Source: Nemertoderma westbladi (Eukaryota > Xenacoelomorpha > Nemertodermatida > Nemertodermatidae). From it: a DNA stretch of 36,124 bases. The notes beneath the pieces are model-generated. The model made no database searches and was not told the origin of the DNA. It was given only the letters and a program-made list of their open reading frames with translations. How positions within the stretch are numbered: position 1 is the first letter of the stretch; the number at the start of each line of letters is the position of its first letter. The stretch is from contig JAUCBJ010005240.1 in assembly GCA_032718475.1 (NCBI GenBank), positions 1 through 36,124 on the forward strand. The letters run 5' to 3'. Of this stretch, positions 1-10,540 are shown one piece after another. A program made the position numbers and the translations under genes.

Positions 1-616
1 TGTACACTATTCAATGTGGACAATGAATATGGTGTTTTAAATAAGGGATTTACGGAAACAGATCTTGAAATAACGAAGTGCATACTTCCAGATATGGTGA
101 AGGAAGACATTGAAAGAGAATATGAGACTGAAGTTTTCGAGCAAATTAATGGTAAGATGGTACTATTTGCCGCTCATTCTTTTATTGGGGAAGTTGGTTG
201 GTTCTTTAGTTGTATTCTACGAATCACTGGAGATTTTGAATCAAGTGATGCCAAGTATGATAAGGTGAGCAATCCACCAGCTACAAACCTGTTCGCACCA
301 TACACGATGTTTATCTTACAATTCCTGCAAGGGAAGTACCACTATATAATCTACACTGAATCACCAATATTCAATGGCCCTCAAACACATTCTCGTGTGG
401 CTCGTTCCTGCCAAGGTGAACCTCATGGAAAAAATTTTTCGACATTCGTGAAGGCAGATATTTCATCATCCTGTCGGTTTGAGTCAGAGAAGTATGTCGA
501 CACTAGCGGCCAGTCATGGTACAGACGGGTCTTGGATTCGTATTCAATTACTTCAGCACATGTTGTGGACGACGGGGGTGATACTTATATCTATACATTG
601 TTTACCATGCTTAGAG
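1..616 (+). CDS. Sema-domain host gene, partial internal exon
   Basis: The frame starting at base 1 is open through this stretch and enters the window without a start codon, so this is part of a longer gene. Residues encoded around 340-500 resemble the middle of a Sema domain: a YIIYTES strand, then SRVARSCQGE, then a TFVKADISSS segment, which match the family pattern of a hydrophobic strand, RVARVC and flKa.l.Cs. Near the end is YIYTLFTMLRG. The exon ends AGAG|GTAAGT, a strong donor at 617, leaving phase 1. The next exon candidate at 8846 continues in the required phase with SSVCVFKLSNIDKMF, which is the next Sema strand. Sema domains are extracellular beta-propellers of guidance ligands and receptors (semaphorins, plexins, MET-type). 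Which subfamily this is, and where the exon begins, cannot be told from the window. Confidence 0.6.
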
Positions 617-791
617 GTAAGTTTCTTAAGTATCAAACATTGCCTGACTTGTTCATGTTCATATGTTTTTACTTGGCCTACCACTCCCTTCTTTATTCAA
701 AAATTCCATAACGCATGATAAAAGGAATGGGTCAACTGCCCATGCATGGATGTTTTCAGAGGATTATAGGAAGATGAAGCAAAAACTTTAA

Positions 792-2012
792 CCATATTAA
801 ACCCCCCCCCCCCCCCCCCCCCCACCCCCGGGGGGACCAACCCCCGTGGTTTTTTTGCTATAACTCTGAAACAAACGCAGTTGGGAATGTGACATTGTAT
901 GACTTTTGCTAAAATAATATTGTCTTCATGATTGTGAAAACGGTTTTCAAAGATATTGGGAAGTTTTCGAGTTATAGCACCACCATTTCTCATTCCTACT
1001 ATTGGCACTGTTTTGTTACATTTTTTGAAAATTACATTTCATGACATTATTATGACATATCATTCATTAAACATCTCTATTTTTGATTTACACCGTTTTT
1101 TTGGTGTTTGCAATTACATGGAACTCATATAAAATAATTTAGAAATTTCAAACTTGTTTTTTAGGCGTGTGTCAAATTTTGGTGCCAGCACCAAATTTTG
1201 AAATATGTCAATTTTGTAAATTGATTATTTAACCTGTTTTTTGAGCAATAAGGGTTTTTGGGTTTCTCGTTTCGATGGAATATATACGAGTTGTACCAGG
1301 CGTATCAAACTTGTATTTTTCGGTGCTGTGTGCAAAATTTGGTGGCGGCACGAAATTTTGAAAATCCATTCAATAGTTCAATTGATTGTGACAACTTATT
1401 TCTCGCATTTTAGCGGTTTATGGCGGTTCTAAATTTAATGGAATATAAATTTATCTTACAAGACATCTCAAACTGTATTTTTTGGAAGTGGGTGCAAATT
1501 TTGTGCTAGCACCAACGTTTAAAACCCATCATATATATCAATTGAAAGTTCTTGTTCCTTGCGTTATACAGGATTGTGAGGGTTCTGAATTCAATGGAAT
1601 AAGTAAAAATTGCATATGAGTTCTGAAAGTTGTATTTTTCGGTGGTAGTTGAAATTTTTTGTGCCAACACTAAATTTTGAAAAAAAGCAAGTTGATCAGT
1701 AGATAGTAACATCTTGTTTCTTGCGTTGTACGGGTTTATGAGGGTCCTGAATCCGATGGAATCAATAAAAACACCACTGGACATCTCAAACTTGTACGTT
1801 TTGTTGATGGGTACGAAATTTGGTGCTAGCACCAAAATTTGCAATAAGACGCCGAAATATACCATTAGCAATGATCTGGATAATTTGAAATGTATTCCAT
1901 TAGAATCAGCGCACCCGAAAACCTCAAAATATGAATTTATAGCATCGTATAAATCAATTAAAATTTTTGAGTTCAATCTACGTACAATAAAACATCAGAC
2001 GTTTTCGTTAAA
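792..2012. mobile_element. MITE-like repeat, copy 1 (right end missing)
   Basis: The copy begins just after a TTAA at 788-791 with CCATATTAAACC followed by a C-run. This matches the left end of the complete copy at 29073-30643 (TTAA then CCCTATTAAACC). Similarity to that copy runs through the TTCTGAAACAAACGCAG block (about 866-882) and the five internal repeats to the CAGACGTTTTCG block near 1996-2007, and is then lost. The segment corresponding to about 30240-30510 is absent, and no right terminal inverted repeat or second TTAA is visible. The small open frames here, including about 156 codons on the minus strand, are by-products of the tandem repeat. Confidence 0.65.
1181..1837. repeat. 160-bp tandem repeat centred on GGTGCTAGCACC palindrome, copy 1
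   Basis: The box (variants of TTTGGTGCTAGCACCAAA) recurs at about 1181, 1341, 1502, 1661 and 1822, an almost exact 160-base spacing. Between boxes the same phrases recur: a 'TTGCGTT-TA-GGGTTT' block, 'TTCTGAATTCAATGGAAT' and 'CAAACTTGTATTTTTCGG'. The last box is a perfect palindrome and the others carry one or more substitutions. The same five-unit array is present in the copy at 29438-30106. Confidence 0.75.
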
Positions 2013-2699
2013 ATCTCTCATCTCGATGATATATGATTTATACCCATAGATAACGACGTATAATGCTTTTATTAATACATTTTACATATTTTACAATACG
2101 GTTTTACTGCTCCTGCTGGCACCTATAGGCCTACTGCTTACATAGGAGATATTATTCTTTGAAGTCGCCGCACTGGTATACGACTAGGCTGTTGAGATGT
2201 CTCTGTGTCCTAGGGCGCCCGCTTGTTGCGGCTGCCACGCTAAGAAAGGGCGATGCATTCGTTGCGTGTGCGTCAAACAGGGTCGCCCTTGCACGTCATG
2301 TGCCCCTTCGATAAGCAGTCTGTGCGAAAACGCGTTGGGGTCCGTTAATTCGCAGCCAAACATTTCCTTCGACGACAAAAGCGCCGATCGATGCTCTCCA
2401 TCAAGGAGTTCGACGCAGCCAATGGTTAACGTGCATTCGGGAGATGTATATATCCTAGATGAGACTCTTCTAGATTCGGACAGGACGTTAGATGGGTTTG
2501 ATAGCGTTGTCACGAGCTCTTCTCCTTCAACTACAATGAGGGCGGTTTCCCATTCTAACTCTTCCTGGATAACATCTCCCACGAAGGTAGGGAGAGATCT
2601 GTCCCCAGGCGAGGCACAGGCTCGAGCAACAGCAATACTTGACAGGGCCCGTCGTGGTAGTGAAGCAATAGCTTATCAGTCATCTTCCTTGGGTGAGGG

Positions 2700-3990
2700 A
2701 GTGTCGGAAGTTGGTTCGGTACTTCCCGTTTCTGGCGTCGGTGAGTCGGTCCCTTCGGTATCTGGGATTGGTGAGTCGGTTCCCCTAGTGTCTGGATTAG
2801 GTGAGTCGGTTTCTTCGGTGTCTGGGGTTGGTGAGTCGGTTCCTTCAGTGTCTGGAGTCGGCGAGTCGGTTCCTCGGGTGTCTGGGGGCGGTGAGTCAGT
2901 CAGTTCAGTGTCTAGAGTCGGTGAGTCGGTTTCTCAAGTGTATGGAATCGGTGAGTCGGTTCCTCAAGTGCTTGGGGTTGGTGAGTCGGTTCCTCAGCTG
3001 TCTGGAGTAGGTGAGTCGGTTCCTTCGGTGTACGGGGTCGGTGAGTCAGTTCCTTCACTGTCTGGAGTAGATGAGTCGGTTCCTTCGGTGTCCGGAGTTG
3101 GTAAGTTGGTTACTCAAGTGTATGGGGTCGGTGAGTACGTTCCTCAAGAGTCTGGAATCGGTGTGTCGGTTTCTCAATTGTCTGGAGTCGGTGAGTCAGT
3201 TCCTCAAGTTTCTGGAGCTAGTGAGTCGGTTCCTCAAGAGTCTGGGATTGGTGACTCGGTCCCTTCAGTGTCTGGAGCTGGTGAGTCGGTTCTTTCAGTC
3301 TCTGGAGTCGGCGAGTCGGTTCCTCATGTGTCTGGGGTCAGAGAGTCAGTTCGTTTAGTATCTAGAGTCGGTGAGACGGTTTCTGAAATGTATGGATTCG
3401 GTGAGTCGGTTCCTCAAGTGTCTGGGGTCGGTGAATCGGTCCCTTCAGTGTCTGGAGTCGGCGAGTCGGTTCCTCATGTGTCTGGGGTCAGAGAGTCAGT
3501 TTGTTTAGTGTCTAGAGTCGTCGGTGAGTCGGCCCCTCAAGTGTCTGGAATCGGTGGGTCGGTTCCTTCATTGTCTGGAGTCGGTGAGTCGGTTCCTCAA
3601 GTGTCTAGGGTTGCTGAGTCGGTTCCTGAAGAGTATGGGGTCAGTGAGTTGGTTCCTTTTGTGTCTGGAGTCGGTGAGTCAGTCCCTTCAGTATCTGGAG
3701 TCGGTGAGTCGGCCCCTCAAGTGTCAGGAGTCCGTGGATCGGTTCCTTCATTCTCTGGAGTCGGTGAGTCGGTCCCTCGAGTGTCTGGGGTTGGTGAGTC
3801 GGTTCCTCAAGAGTATGGTGTCTGTGAGTTGGTTCCTTCAGTGTCTGGAGTCGGTGAGTCAGTCCCTTCAGTATCTGGAGTCGATGAGTCGGCCCCTCAA
3901 GTGTCTGGAGTCGGTGGGTCACTTCCTTTGGTGTCTGTTATCAGTGTGTCGGTCCCTTCGGTGTCTGTTGGTATTGGTGTGTCGGGCACT
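2700..3990 (+). repeat. In-frame 30-nt minisatellite encoding a decapeptide, with higher-order units
   Basis: About 42 units of a decapeptide close to SVSGVGESVP follow one another. The 30-nt period is exact except for one extra codon near 3521. Higher-order duplication is visible. A block starting GGCCCCTCAAGTGTC recurs at 3531, 3711 and 3891, a period of exactly 180 nt (six units), and a 70-base block at 3301-3370 recurs at 3451-3520 (five units). All changes keep the reading frame open, so the expansion happened in a translated or neutral sequence. The protein segment would be Ser/Val/Gly-rich and probably extended. Confidence 0.9.
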
Positions 3991-5729
3991 CAAGGGTCTG
4001 AGGTCGGCTCGTCAGGGCCTCCAATGTCTGGAGCTGGCACGTGTCCAGTATGTTTGAGGGTCTTTGGAATAAAAGCCAATGGGACTCTGCGCACACATGG
4101 CCCACCTGCCAACCGGTGCCTGGGATCTAGTGTCCAGCCAGATGCTTCAGCCTCCTTGCAAGGTCCCCCCGTGCCCGTATTCCTCTCACAACCTCCACAA
4201 CATTCATCAATAATATACCATTCACTACCTTCTGGCTCTCTCACAAGTCACCACCGGTTAGACCCTCCCTCGACTAATGACTCTTACGTCAGTGACATTT
4301 TCTGTGACAGTTTACTGGACGAAACCGTTATTGCACAGAACATCACTTCCAGTACGACTCTGATTGCCCCATCATCCCTGCCGGAGGTCCCCACCCCGGC
4401 ACTCCCAGACTTCCACTCATGCACGCTCGCGTTTAACTGGAACGGTATTCCCGGTGAGGTTTACCTGAGTCGCCTCAAACTAGCATACGACGAGATAGCT
4501 CACTGGAACTCCAGTTTGTTCGAGATTCCTCGATCTCAGGCGGGTAAAGAGTTTATATCGGCGATGACTAAACTGCTAAATGCGTTTGGCGAGGGTTCCA
4601 GTATGGAGGGCTTGGCGATGTATGCAGTCATGGTAATGCCCAAATTAATGCTGCAAGCTGCGACGAGACTGGTTGAACCTGGTGGCAGTGTGAGTAAGAC
4701 TCTGCAGTGGAGGTTGGAACTATGGCGGGAAGTAAACATTGAGGAACTCTTACTTGAAGGGCGCGCTCTGGTTGCTCGCAGGAAGGGCTTCGGGAATAAA
4801 ATACACCCGGACCATTCCCGGAAGCGGTTTATTCACGCTATGAACAAAGGCCGAGTCGGCGCCACGGTAGATATCGTTGAAGATGGCACTGGTTCCAGAG
4901 TCCTTGGGATTGATGAGGAAATCGGTGGAAAAACGGTAAAGGATATTCTAATAGAAAAACACCCTGAACCGGGTCCAATAGATCCCTCTTTAATCGAAAC
5001 CTCCTGGCCAGATTCTGTAGATTTTCATCCCGCGGTCTTTGATAGCATCAATAGTGACGCTGTGCTCTCCTGTGTACTCCACTCCCACGGTTCCCCAGGT
5101 CCCTCCGGCCTCGATGCAGACGCCTGGCGATGCGCCATGACAGCCTTCGGTAATGTATCCTGCGACCTTAGGAAGGCCGTGGCAGGGGTAGTGAGGCGTT
5201 TGGCGACGGAACACATCGACTCCGCGAGTTTACTTCCCTACAACGCGAGTCGGTTAGTGCCACTCGATAAACAACCAGGGGTTCGACCAATTGGTGCGGG
5301 CGAGGTATTACGGAGGATTATTGGGAAGGTGGTCGGGAGGATAGCGAAGTTCGACCTTGGTGAGCTGGCGGGTAACACCCAACTGTGTGCGGGGCAAGTC
5401 GGTGGTATAGAACACGCTGTGCATGCCCTACGGGAACACTTTGAACAGCCTGAATGCGACGGCCTCCTTTTGATTGACGCAAAGAATGCGTTCAACGCCT
5501 TGAATCGCCGTTTAACCCTTCTGAACTGCCATGTACTTTGTCCAGTTCTCTTCACCATCCTAACCAATTCCTATCGGGAACCGTCGCCGCTTTTCGTAGG
5601 AAATGACGTTATCTGGTCGCAAGGGGGGTCAACCCAAGGGGATTCTCTGGCGATGCAGATGTTTGCAGTCGGCACATTGCCAATGGTTAAGAAACTAGAA
5701 CCTATTCTTATGAATTGCCACACGTATGT

Positions 5730-6716
5730 GGCTTCCCCCGTCCAACCTTTGGGTTCCCCCCACCAACCATCGGGTCCCCCCCTCAAACCGGCGGGTTTCC
5801 CCTTCCAACCGGCGGTTTCCCCCCTCCAACCTCCGGATTCCCCCCTCCAACCGGTGGGCTCCCCCCTCCAACCTTTGGAATCCCCCATCAAACCTTCGGG
5901 CTCCCCCCTCGAATGGGCGGTTTCCCCCCTTCAACCATCGGGTTCCCCCCACCAACCTTTGGGTTCCCCCCTCCAAACTTCGGGTTCCCCCCTCAAACCT
6001 CCGGGTTCCCCCATCAAACCTACGGGCCCCCCGCTTCAACCGGCGGTTCCACCCTCCGACCTTCGGGTCCCCACCCCCAACCAGTGGGTTCACCCCTCCA
6101 ACCATCGGGTTCCCCGCTCCAATTCTCGGGTCCCCCCCTCCAACCATCAGGTCCCCTCCTTCAACTATCGGGTACCCCCTCCAACATTTGGGTTCCCCCC
6201 TCCAACTATCGGGTTCCCTCTTCCAATCTCCGGGTTCCCCCTTCCAACCTTTGGGTTCCCCCCTCCAACCTTCGGGTTCCCCCCTCCAACAGGCGGGTTC
6301 CCCCTTCCAACCTTTGGGTTCCCCCCTCCAACCTTCGGGTTCCCCCCTCCAACAGGCGGGTTCCCCCTTCCAACCGGTGGGTTCCCCCCTCCAAGCGGAG
6401 GGTTCCCCCCTCCAACCGGTGGTTCCCCCCTCCAACTGGCGGGTTCCCCCCTCCAACCAGGGGGTTCCCCCCTCCAACCTTCGGGTTCCCCCCTCCAACC
6501 TTCGGGTTCCCCCCTCCAACCGGCGGGTCCCCCCAACAACCATTGGGTTCCCCCCTCCCAACGGCGGGTTCCAAATTCCAACAGGCGGGTTCCCCCTTCC
6601 AACAGGCGGGTTGCCCCCTCCATCAGGCAGGTTCCCCCCTACAACCACAACCGGCGGTTTCCCCCCTACAACCGGCGGTCTCCTCCACCCAACCAGGGGT
6701 TTACCCAGACCGAGAG
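5730..6716. repeat. 21-nt minisatellite inside the RT gene
   Basis: Roughly 47 copies of a unit close to TTCCCCCCTCCAACCTTCGGG lie exactly between the RT B motif (5623-5658) and the YADD motif (6759-6773). A 63-nt higher-order unit of three repeats occurs twice in a row at about 6235-6360. The unit has no stop codon in any of its six frames, so the array is open on both strands (for example PPSNLRV, SPLQPSG and FPPPTFG registers). Relatives of this RT family have only a short linker here, so the array is an insertion or expansion rather than part of the fold. Confidence 0.9.
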
Positions 6717-8288
6717 GCGGTTTCATCGGATCCGATGACCTTTCCGGGTATCCACAAGTGGTATGCGGATGATGGCAGCGCTGCTGGTAACCTCGGAATG
6801 CTACGTGACTATTGGGAGGAAGCGGCTACCATCGGGCCTGGCTATGGATATTACCCCACAAAGGCATTTCTTATTGTGAAGAACTCAAAGCGCGAAGAGG
6901 CCAACGCGATGTTCTCTGGCCTCCCTGTTGAAGTGGTCGATGGTCATTGAGTCCTGGGGTCCGTAATAGGGTCCACATCCTACTGTGCTGGGTATCTGGA
7001 GAAGCGAGTTGATGACATCTGTCGCCAACTAAAACACCTCAACGATTTCGCAGTGACTGCTCCCCACCCAGCTTACAGATGCCTGGTCCGTGGCTTACAG
7101 CCGAAGGTAAACTTCTTGGCTCGCACCACACCCGGGTTAGTCGGTCACTTGGATCGAGTTGAGGAAACGCTCTCCAGCACAGTCATCCCGACACTCACTG
7201 GCAGATACCCACCCGGCCTTTCGGAACGACAGCTGCTGGCACTCCCTGTGAGGGAGGGGGGGCTAGCTATAAATCAACCTCAGGATGAGGTGGAAAGCTA
7301 TGAGAAGTCGTTGCGACTCTGCGAGCCCCTACGGTGTTCGGACCCAGCCGCTCGTACAACACAGCAGACCATCCTGTGTGAGATCCGCAAGGAGCAGGAT
7401 GAGGCTGTGAAGACTCGATGTGCGGCGGTTGATGCTCAACTGTCCGGAGACGCCCTCTACCATCGGACACTGGCGAAGGAGCGTGGAGCGTCAGCATGGC
7501 TCTCGGCCCTACCCATTTCCAGATACAACTTTTCCCTACACAAATCCGCTTTCCAGGATGCGTTGTGTCTGCGATTTGGGTGGGAGCCCCCGAGGCTGCC
7601 CACCAACTGCTCCTGCGGTGCTGTATTCACCATCTCCCACTCCCTCCATTGCCCTATGGGAGCCTACCCGATCGTGCGGCACAACGAGGTCCGCGATTTC
7701 CTTGCCGAGCTCCTCCGCGAGGTCGCACACGACGTTGAGGTGGAACCACATCTCCAGCCGATCGAGGGCGAGTCTTTCCGCCTGAGATCTGCTACGGTAG
7801 ACCCGGAGGCCCATCTGGACGTTGCGGCGAGTGGGCTGTGGGGTGGGCGCTTTGAGCGGGTGTATATCGACGTCAAGGTATTCAACCCTCTGTGCTCCTC
7901 CAATCCTCGCTCCATGGATGCTGCTTACAGCAAACATGAGCGAGAGAAACGGAGGAAGTACGAGGAGAGAATCAATGACGTCGAGCACGCCGGCTTCTCG
8001 CCTTTTGTAATTGCTACAACTGGTGGGGCCAGCCCCTCAGCCCACGCGCTCCTCACACGCATTGCGCTCCTACTGTCGGCGAAACGGGACGCTCCCTACT
8101 CGCAGACTCTCTCCCTCATCAGGACTCGGTTGAGTTTCGCCCTCCTCCGTTCCTCCATCATGTGCCTCCGGGGCGCACGGAAGCCGAAGGCTAGGCTGGC
8201 AACGAGACAGACGATGCGGGAGACCGGCGTGAGCACGGCTGTAGCCGAGGCTGGGATTGCGTTAAATAGTTTCAACAATAATTATTAA
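6717..8288 (+). pseudogene. Non-LTR ORF continued: YADD box, thumb, CCHC and restriction-like endonuclease
   Basis: This segment is in a different frame from the upstream RT half. It reads HKWYADDGSAAG at 6753-6788, then the GYGYYPTKAFLIVK segment that follows YADD in this family. An in-frame TGA at 6948-6950 interrupts just before VLGSVIGS; the same frame then stays open to TAA at 8286. Near 7606-7650 is CSCGAVFTISHSLHC (C-x-C-x7-H-x3-C), followed by RHNEVRDFLAELL, LDVAASGLWGG, and YIDVKVFNP with the D-x-K pair expected of a PD-(D/E)XK nuclease. RLSFALLRSS and CLRGAR close the domain. In R2-type elements this nuclease nicks the target to prime reverse transcription. The ATG at 7053 is internal, not a start. 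Confidence 0.7.
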
Positions 8289-8845
8289 TTACCTACAATT
8301 TGTTGACATTAATTAATTCATTATGCTGCTTGTTTGTTAATGTTTATTTTATTTGTGATTGAAATAAAGAAATTGTTCATTTGGTTGAGAATTAATACAT
8401 ATTTTATTTCACTTCACATCCACTCTGGTCCTTTTAATACGCATACATTTCATATAAATTTAAATTTAATACCCATATATTTTATCTCATTCCATATGAC
8501 ATCCAGTCTGTCTCATAATTATTAGCAATGCCCCAATAGTGGAATATTTCTTATCTATTACAGTATATTTTTCAGTCTAACATTAAAATACAGTAATAAT
8601 TTTAATTCGGTGTAGTTTAAATGTCTCTGCTGGATTACGTATGGATTTCTAGAGAGGCGAACATCAGATAGGGATAATCCCGTAGCACCGGAGATATACA
8701 GTACATAAGATTTATTAAATTTTAATTTACAGAATTCTTAATTTTATTAAAAATATATATTTTACAATGTGTGCTTCAAATTTTACTATATTGATGAAGG
8801 ATAATACTAATATTTAAATTCAAATATCTGAATTTATGTTATTAG
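8289..8845. other. AT-rich non-coding stretch (retrotransposon 3' UTR and intron)
   Basis: It begins directly after the endonuclease stop codon, so its first part is probably 3' untranslated sequence of the non-LTR element. An AATAAA lies at 8363-8368. The rest is AT-rich without an open frame or recognisable repeat, up to the splice acceptor at 8841-8845. Confidence 0.5.
8363..8368 (+). terminator. Candidate polyadenylation signal of the non-LTR element
   Basis: AATAAA occurs 75 bases after the stop codon at 8286-8288. The position suits a retrotransposon 3' end, but the sequence around is AT-rich, so a chance match is possible. No clear poly-A tail follows. Confidence 0.35.
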
Positions 8846-8984
8846 GTTCCAGTAATGCCTCGAGTGTTTGCGTTTTCAAACTATCCAATATTGATAAAAT
8901 GTTTGATAAAGGAGATTTCTATGGTGTGGAGAAGATACCATCACCTCGCCCTGGATCTTGTAATGTATCCACTGCTACAACCGA
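8846..8984 (+). CDS. Sema-domain host gene, downstream exon
   Basis: An ATTAG acceptor precedes this 139-base exon and a GTTAGT donor follows at 8985. Entering in phase 1, as the exon ending at 616 requires, it reads SSNASSVCVFKLSNIDKMF and then a segment ending PSPRPGSC. This matches the Sema pattern SAVCvysl.dI...F followed by a P.PRPG.C motif near the end of the propeller. Agreement of phase, order and motif with the upstream exon is the main evidence. It leaves in phase 2. The following exon (the rest of the propeller and the PSI domain) was not found in the window and may lie beyond it. Confidence 0.6.
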
Positions 8985-10540
8985 GTTAGTTATTTAAATA
9001 ATAATTTAAATTGTTTCACTAATATTTTCATAAATTTATATTAAATGTAATTAGACAAGCTATGCGACTGGTAACTTACAGTATTTATAATTACAGTCAT
9101 TCTAAAAAAAACCCTAAAGAAATTTGTATTCAAAATTTGCGATTAGTTTTGGGTAGCCTCCTATTTATTGCTATTGACTCCACTACTCCAATGCATCCAA
9201 TGCATTTCCAAGTGCATTAATTAATTATGCCATTAAAGTATTACAGCTCTAACGATCACAAATTTTCGATTAAAAATTTCAAGGTTATTTGCCCGGCCAG
9301 GAAATTAACCGACCTCCTCATTATAGAGTCATTGTTAATTAAAAAAATTAAAATCCAGCGAGCCTCAATACCCAATAAAATTCCGTACCGCTTTATCTAT
9401 TATAATATAGTTACAATTTTTGATATATTTGTTGATATATTTCTAAATGGAATTATTTATACAGTATATAATAATAGGCCTCATTGTTTATATTTAGTAC
9501 CGTACCGTACACATTACTGACTTTGTTTCTGCTGTAACAGTATTTTCTATGCACTGATGATGGTTGTTCTTGTATGACGCGAAACGTTTGCAATATTAAC
9601 CGGTATTTGTTTTTTTTATACTGTTTTTTAAACGATGAATTTTAAAAGTTTTATGTTGGTTCTAATTGCGTTGACTTCCCTCAGATTCCTTAAAAACAAT
9701 TCAATAATTAATTAGATATAATTAATATAATTATCATTAATTAATTATAATTAGATACTAATTAAATACAATTTCGTAGTTGGTGATACGCAATAAACTT
9801 CGCCTTCAAGAAAGAGCGAAGTAATTGACTCACGTTCCTATCTTCGCCATGAAACTGTATACCTACCCGGTCATTTTATTCATTCAATATCAGGATGGGG
9901 AATTTACTAGTACTAGGATCGGCATGCTGTATTGCAGCTGCATTTTTAAGAATGCTGTACTGTCTTGTCGACAAAATTGTGGCGCCACAACTCCCTATCA
10001 CCAATGACATTTGCTAGATCATCCGTATCTTCAAGGCCAGTTACCTTTGAGATGCCACTCAAAAAAGTCATGGGCTATCCACCAAGCTTATTCACTCCAT
10101 GAGGCTGCCAAAGCACAAAATAATGCACTGGCTCGTCCTCACGGCGAAAGCAATGTCCTGCAAAGCGGAGGCAACTTTGTTCTAGTGTCAAGCTTGAGGG
10201 AACCATTAGCTACTACAAAAAATTTATAGAAGAAAGTAGGATGTAGGAACCATTGTCAAAATTACTAGCTAAACCTACCTAAAACACTAGCTACCATAAA
10301 ATTTAGTATCTTGCTTAACGAGGAGACTTCAATTCAGTCAAATTAAATAATTATATCAAAATATCAAACTGGTCTCTTTTTTAATGGCCTCAAAATGCAG
10401 CTTATTAGGTCGTGTATATATATTAGGCCATGGGAGCGTTATATAAAATGCTATATCTCAAAAACGGCACGACAGATTTGGAAAAAAATTTAGCAGCGGT
10501 TTTCTGTCAACCATATCAATCGTTTTATAAAATAAAAATG
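8985..10540. other. AT-rich intron or intergenic DNA without recognised genes
   Basis: Open frames are short and show no family motif. Bases 9990-10230 are less AT-rich and contain a 72-codon frame that I do not recognise. A CTGATGA...GAAACG pair at 9554-9586 resembles a hammerhead core but does not fold well. The stretch ends at the left edge of the LTR at 10541. Confidence 0.5.

Larger units (their letters stand above)
2197..6738 (+). pseudogene. Non-LTR ORF: Cys-rich N-terminus, repeats, CCHC finger, RT motifs 1 to B
   Basis: The open frame is 1513 codons. Residues 4-43 hold ten cysteines in a C-x-C / C-x2-C-x-C pattern, likely a metal-binding nucleic-acid module. Residues about 170-590 are a decapeptide repeat. 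C616-x2-C619...H...C641 is a zinc finger. From about residue 945 the RT begins: GSPGPSGLDADAWR, RLVPLDKQPGVRPIG, the catalytic IDAKNAFN (D1094) and GGSTQGDSLAM (from 1143). At about 5730 the protein runs into a 21-nt repeat and then terminates in the wrong frame. The first ATG of the frame at 2197 is a natural start because the Cys-rich module follows at once. The RT would copy element RNA at a nicked chromosomal target. As it stands the RT lacks its YADD box and would be inactive. Confidence 0.75.
2197..8288 (+). mobile_element. RLE-type non-LTR retrotransposon, broken
   Basis: This is one element body read on the plus strand. In order it encodes a Cys-rich N-terminus, a decapeptide array, a CCHC finger, an RT N-half, a 21-nt minisatellite, an RT C-half with YADD, and a C-terminal CCHC motif followed by an R2-type restriction-like endonuclease region. 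There is no apurinic endonuclease domain at the N-terminus. The CCHC-plus-RLE layout places it near the R2/NeSL/CRE superfamily, but I cannot name the clade. Two lesions separate it from an intact frame: a frame change across the minisatellite and an in-frame TGA at 6948-6950. The 5' and 3' ends and any target-site duplication were not identified. Confidence 0.7.
617..8845 (+). other. Intron of the Sema gene, filled by transposons
   Basis: The donor GTAAGT at 617-622 and the acceptor ending ATTAG at 8841-8845 frame an intron of about 8.2 kb. Phase 1 is kept across it. Its content is 175 bases without a recognisable feature, a MITE-like repeat from 792, a non-LTR retrotransposon body from 2197 to 8288, and about 550 bases of AT-rich sequence. 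Bases 2013-2196 hold nothing I can assign apart from possible 5' untranslated sequence of the retrotransposon. Confidence 0.5.

Noticed and set aside
265-331. Small intron within the first Sema exon (GTGAGC ... CTGCAAG)
   Set aside because: Its 67-base length would break the reading frame, which is open and motif-bearing on both sides.
1506-1976. 156-codon minus-strand ORF with repeated NPYNARNK words
   Set aside because: It lies in the 160-bp repeats of the MITE. The unit length is not a multiple of three and the same words occur in broken frames at 29716-30139.
3641-3922. Minus-strand and alternate plus-strand frames over the 30-nt repeat
   Set aside because: They are shadows of the decapeptide array; the frame with flanking zinc-finger and RT domains is the real one.
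5695-6726. Minus-strand proline/glycine-rich proteins of 122-343 codons and extra plus-strand frames
   Set aside because: They are produced by the 21-nt repeat unit, which has no stop codon in any of six frames.
9554-9586. Hammerhead ribozyme core (CTGATGA ... GAAAC), as in Penelope-like elements
   Set aside because: The two core words are present about 20 bases apart, but the bases between them do not form stem II and no clear stem I is visible. At most it is a degraded tail of such an element.
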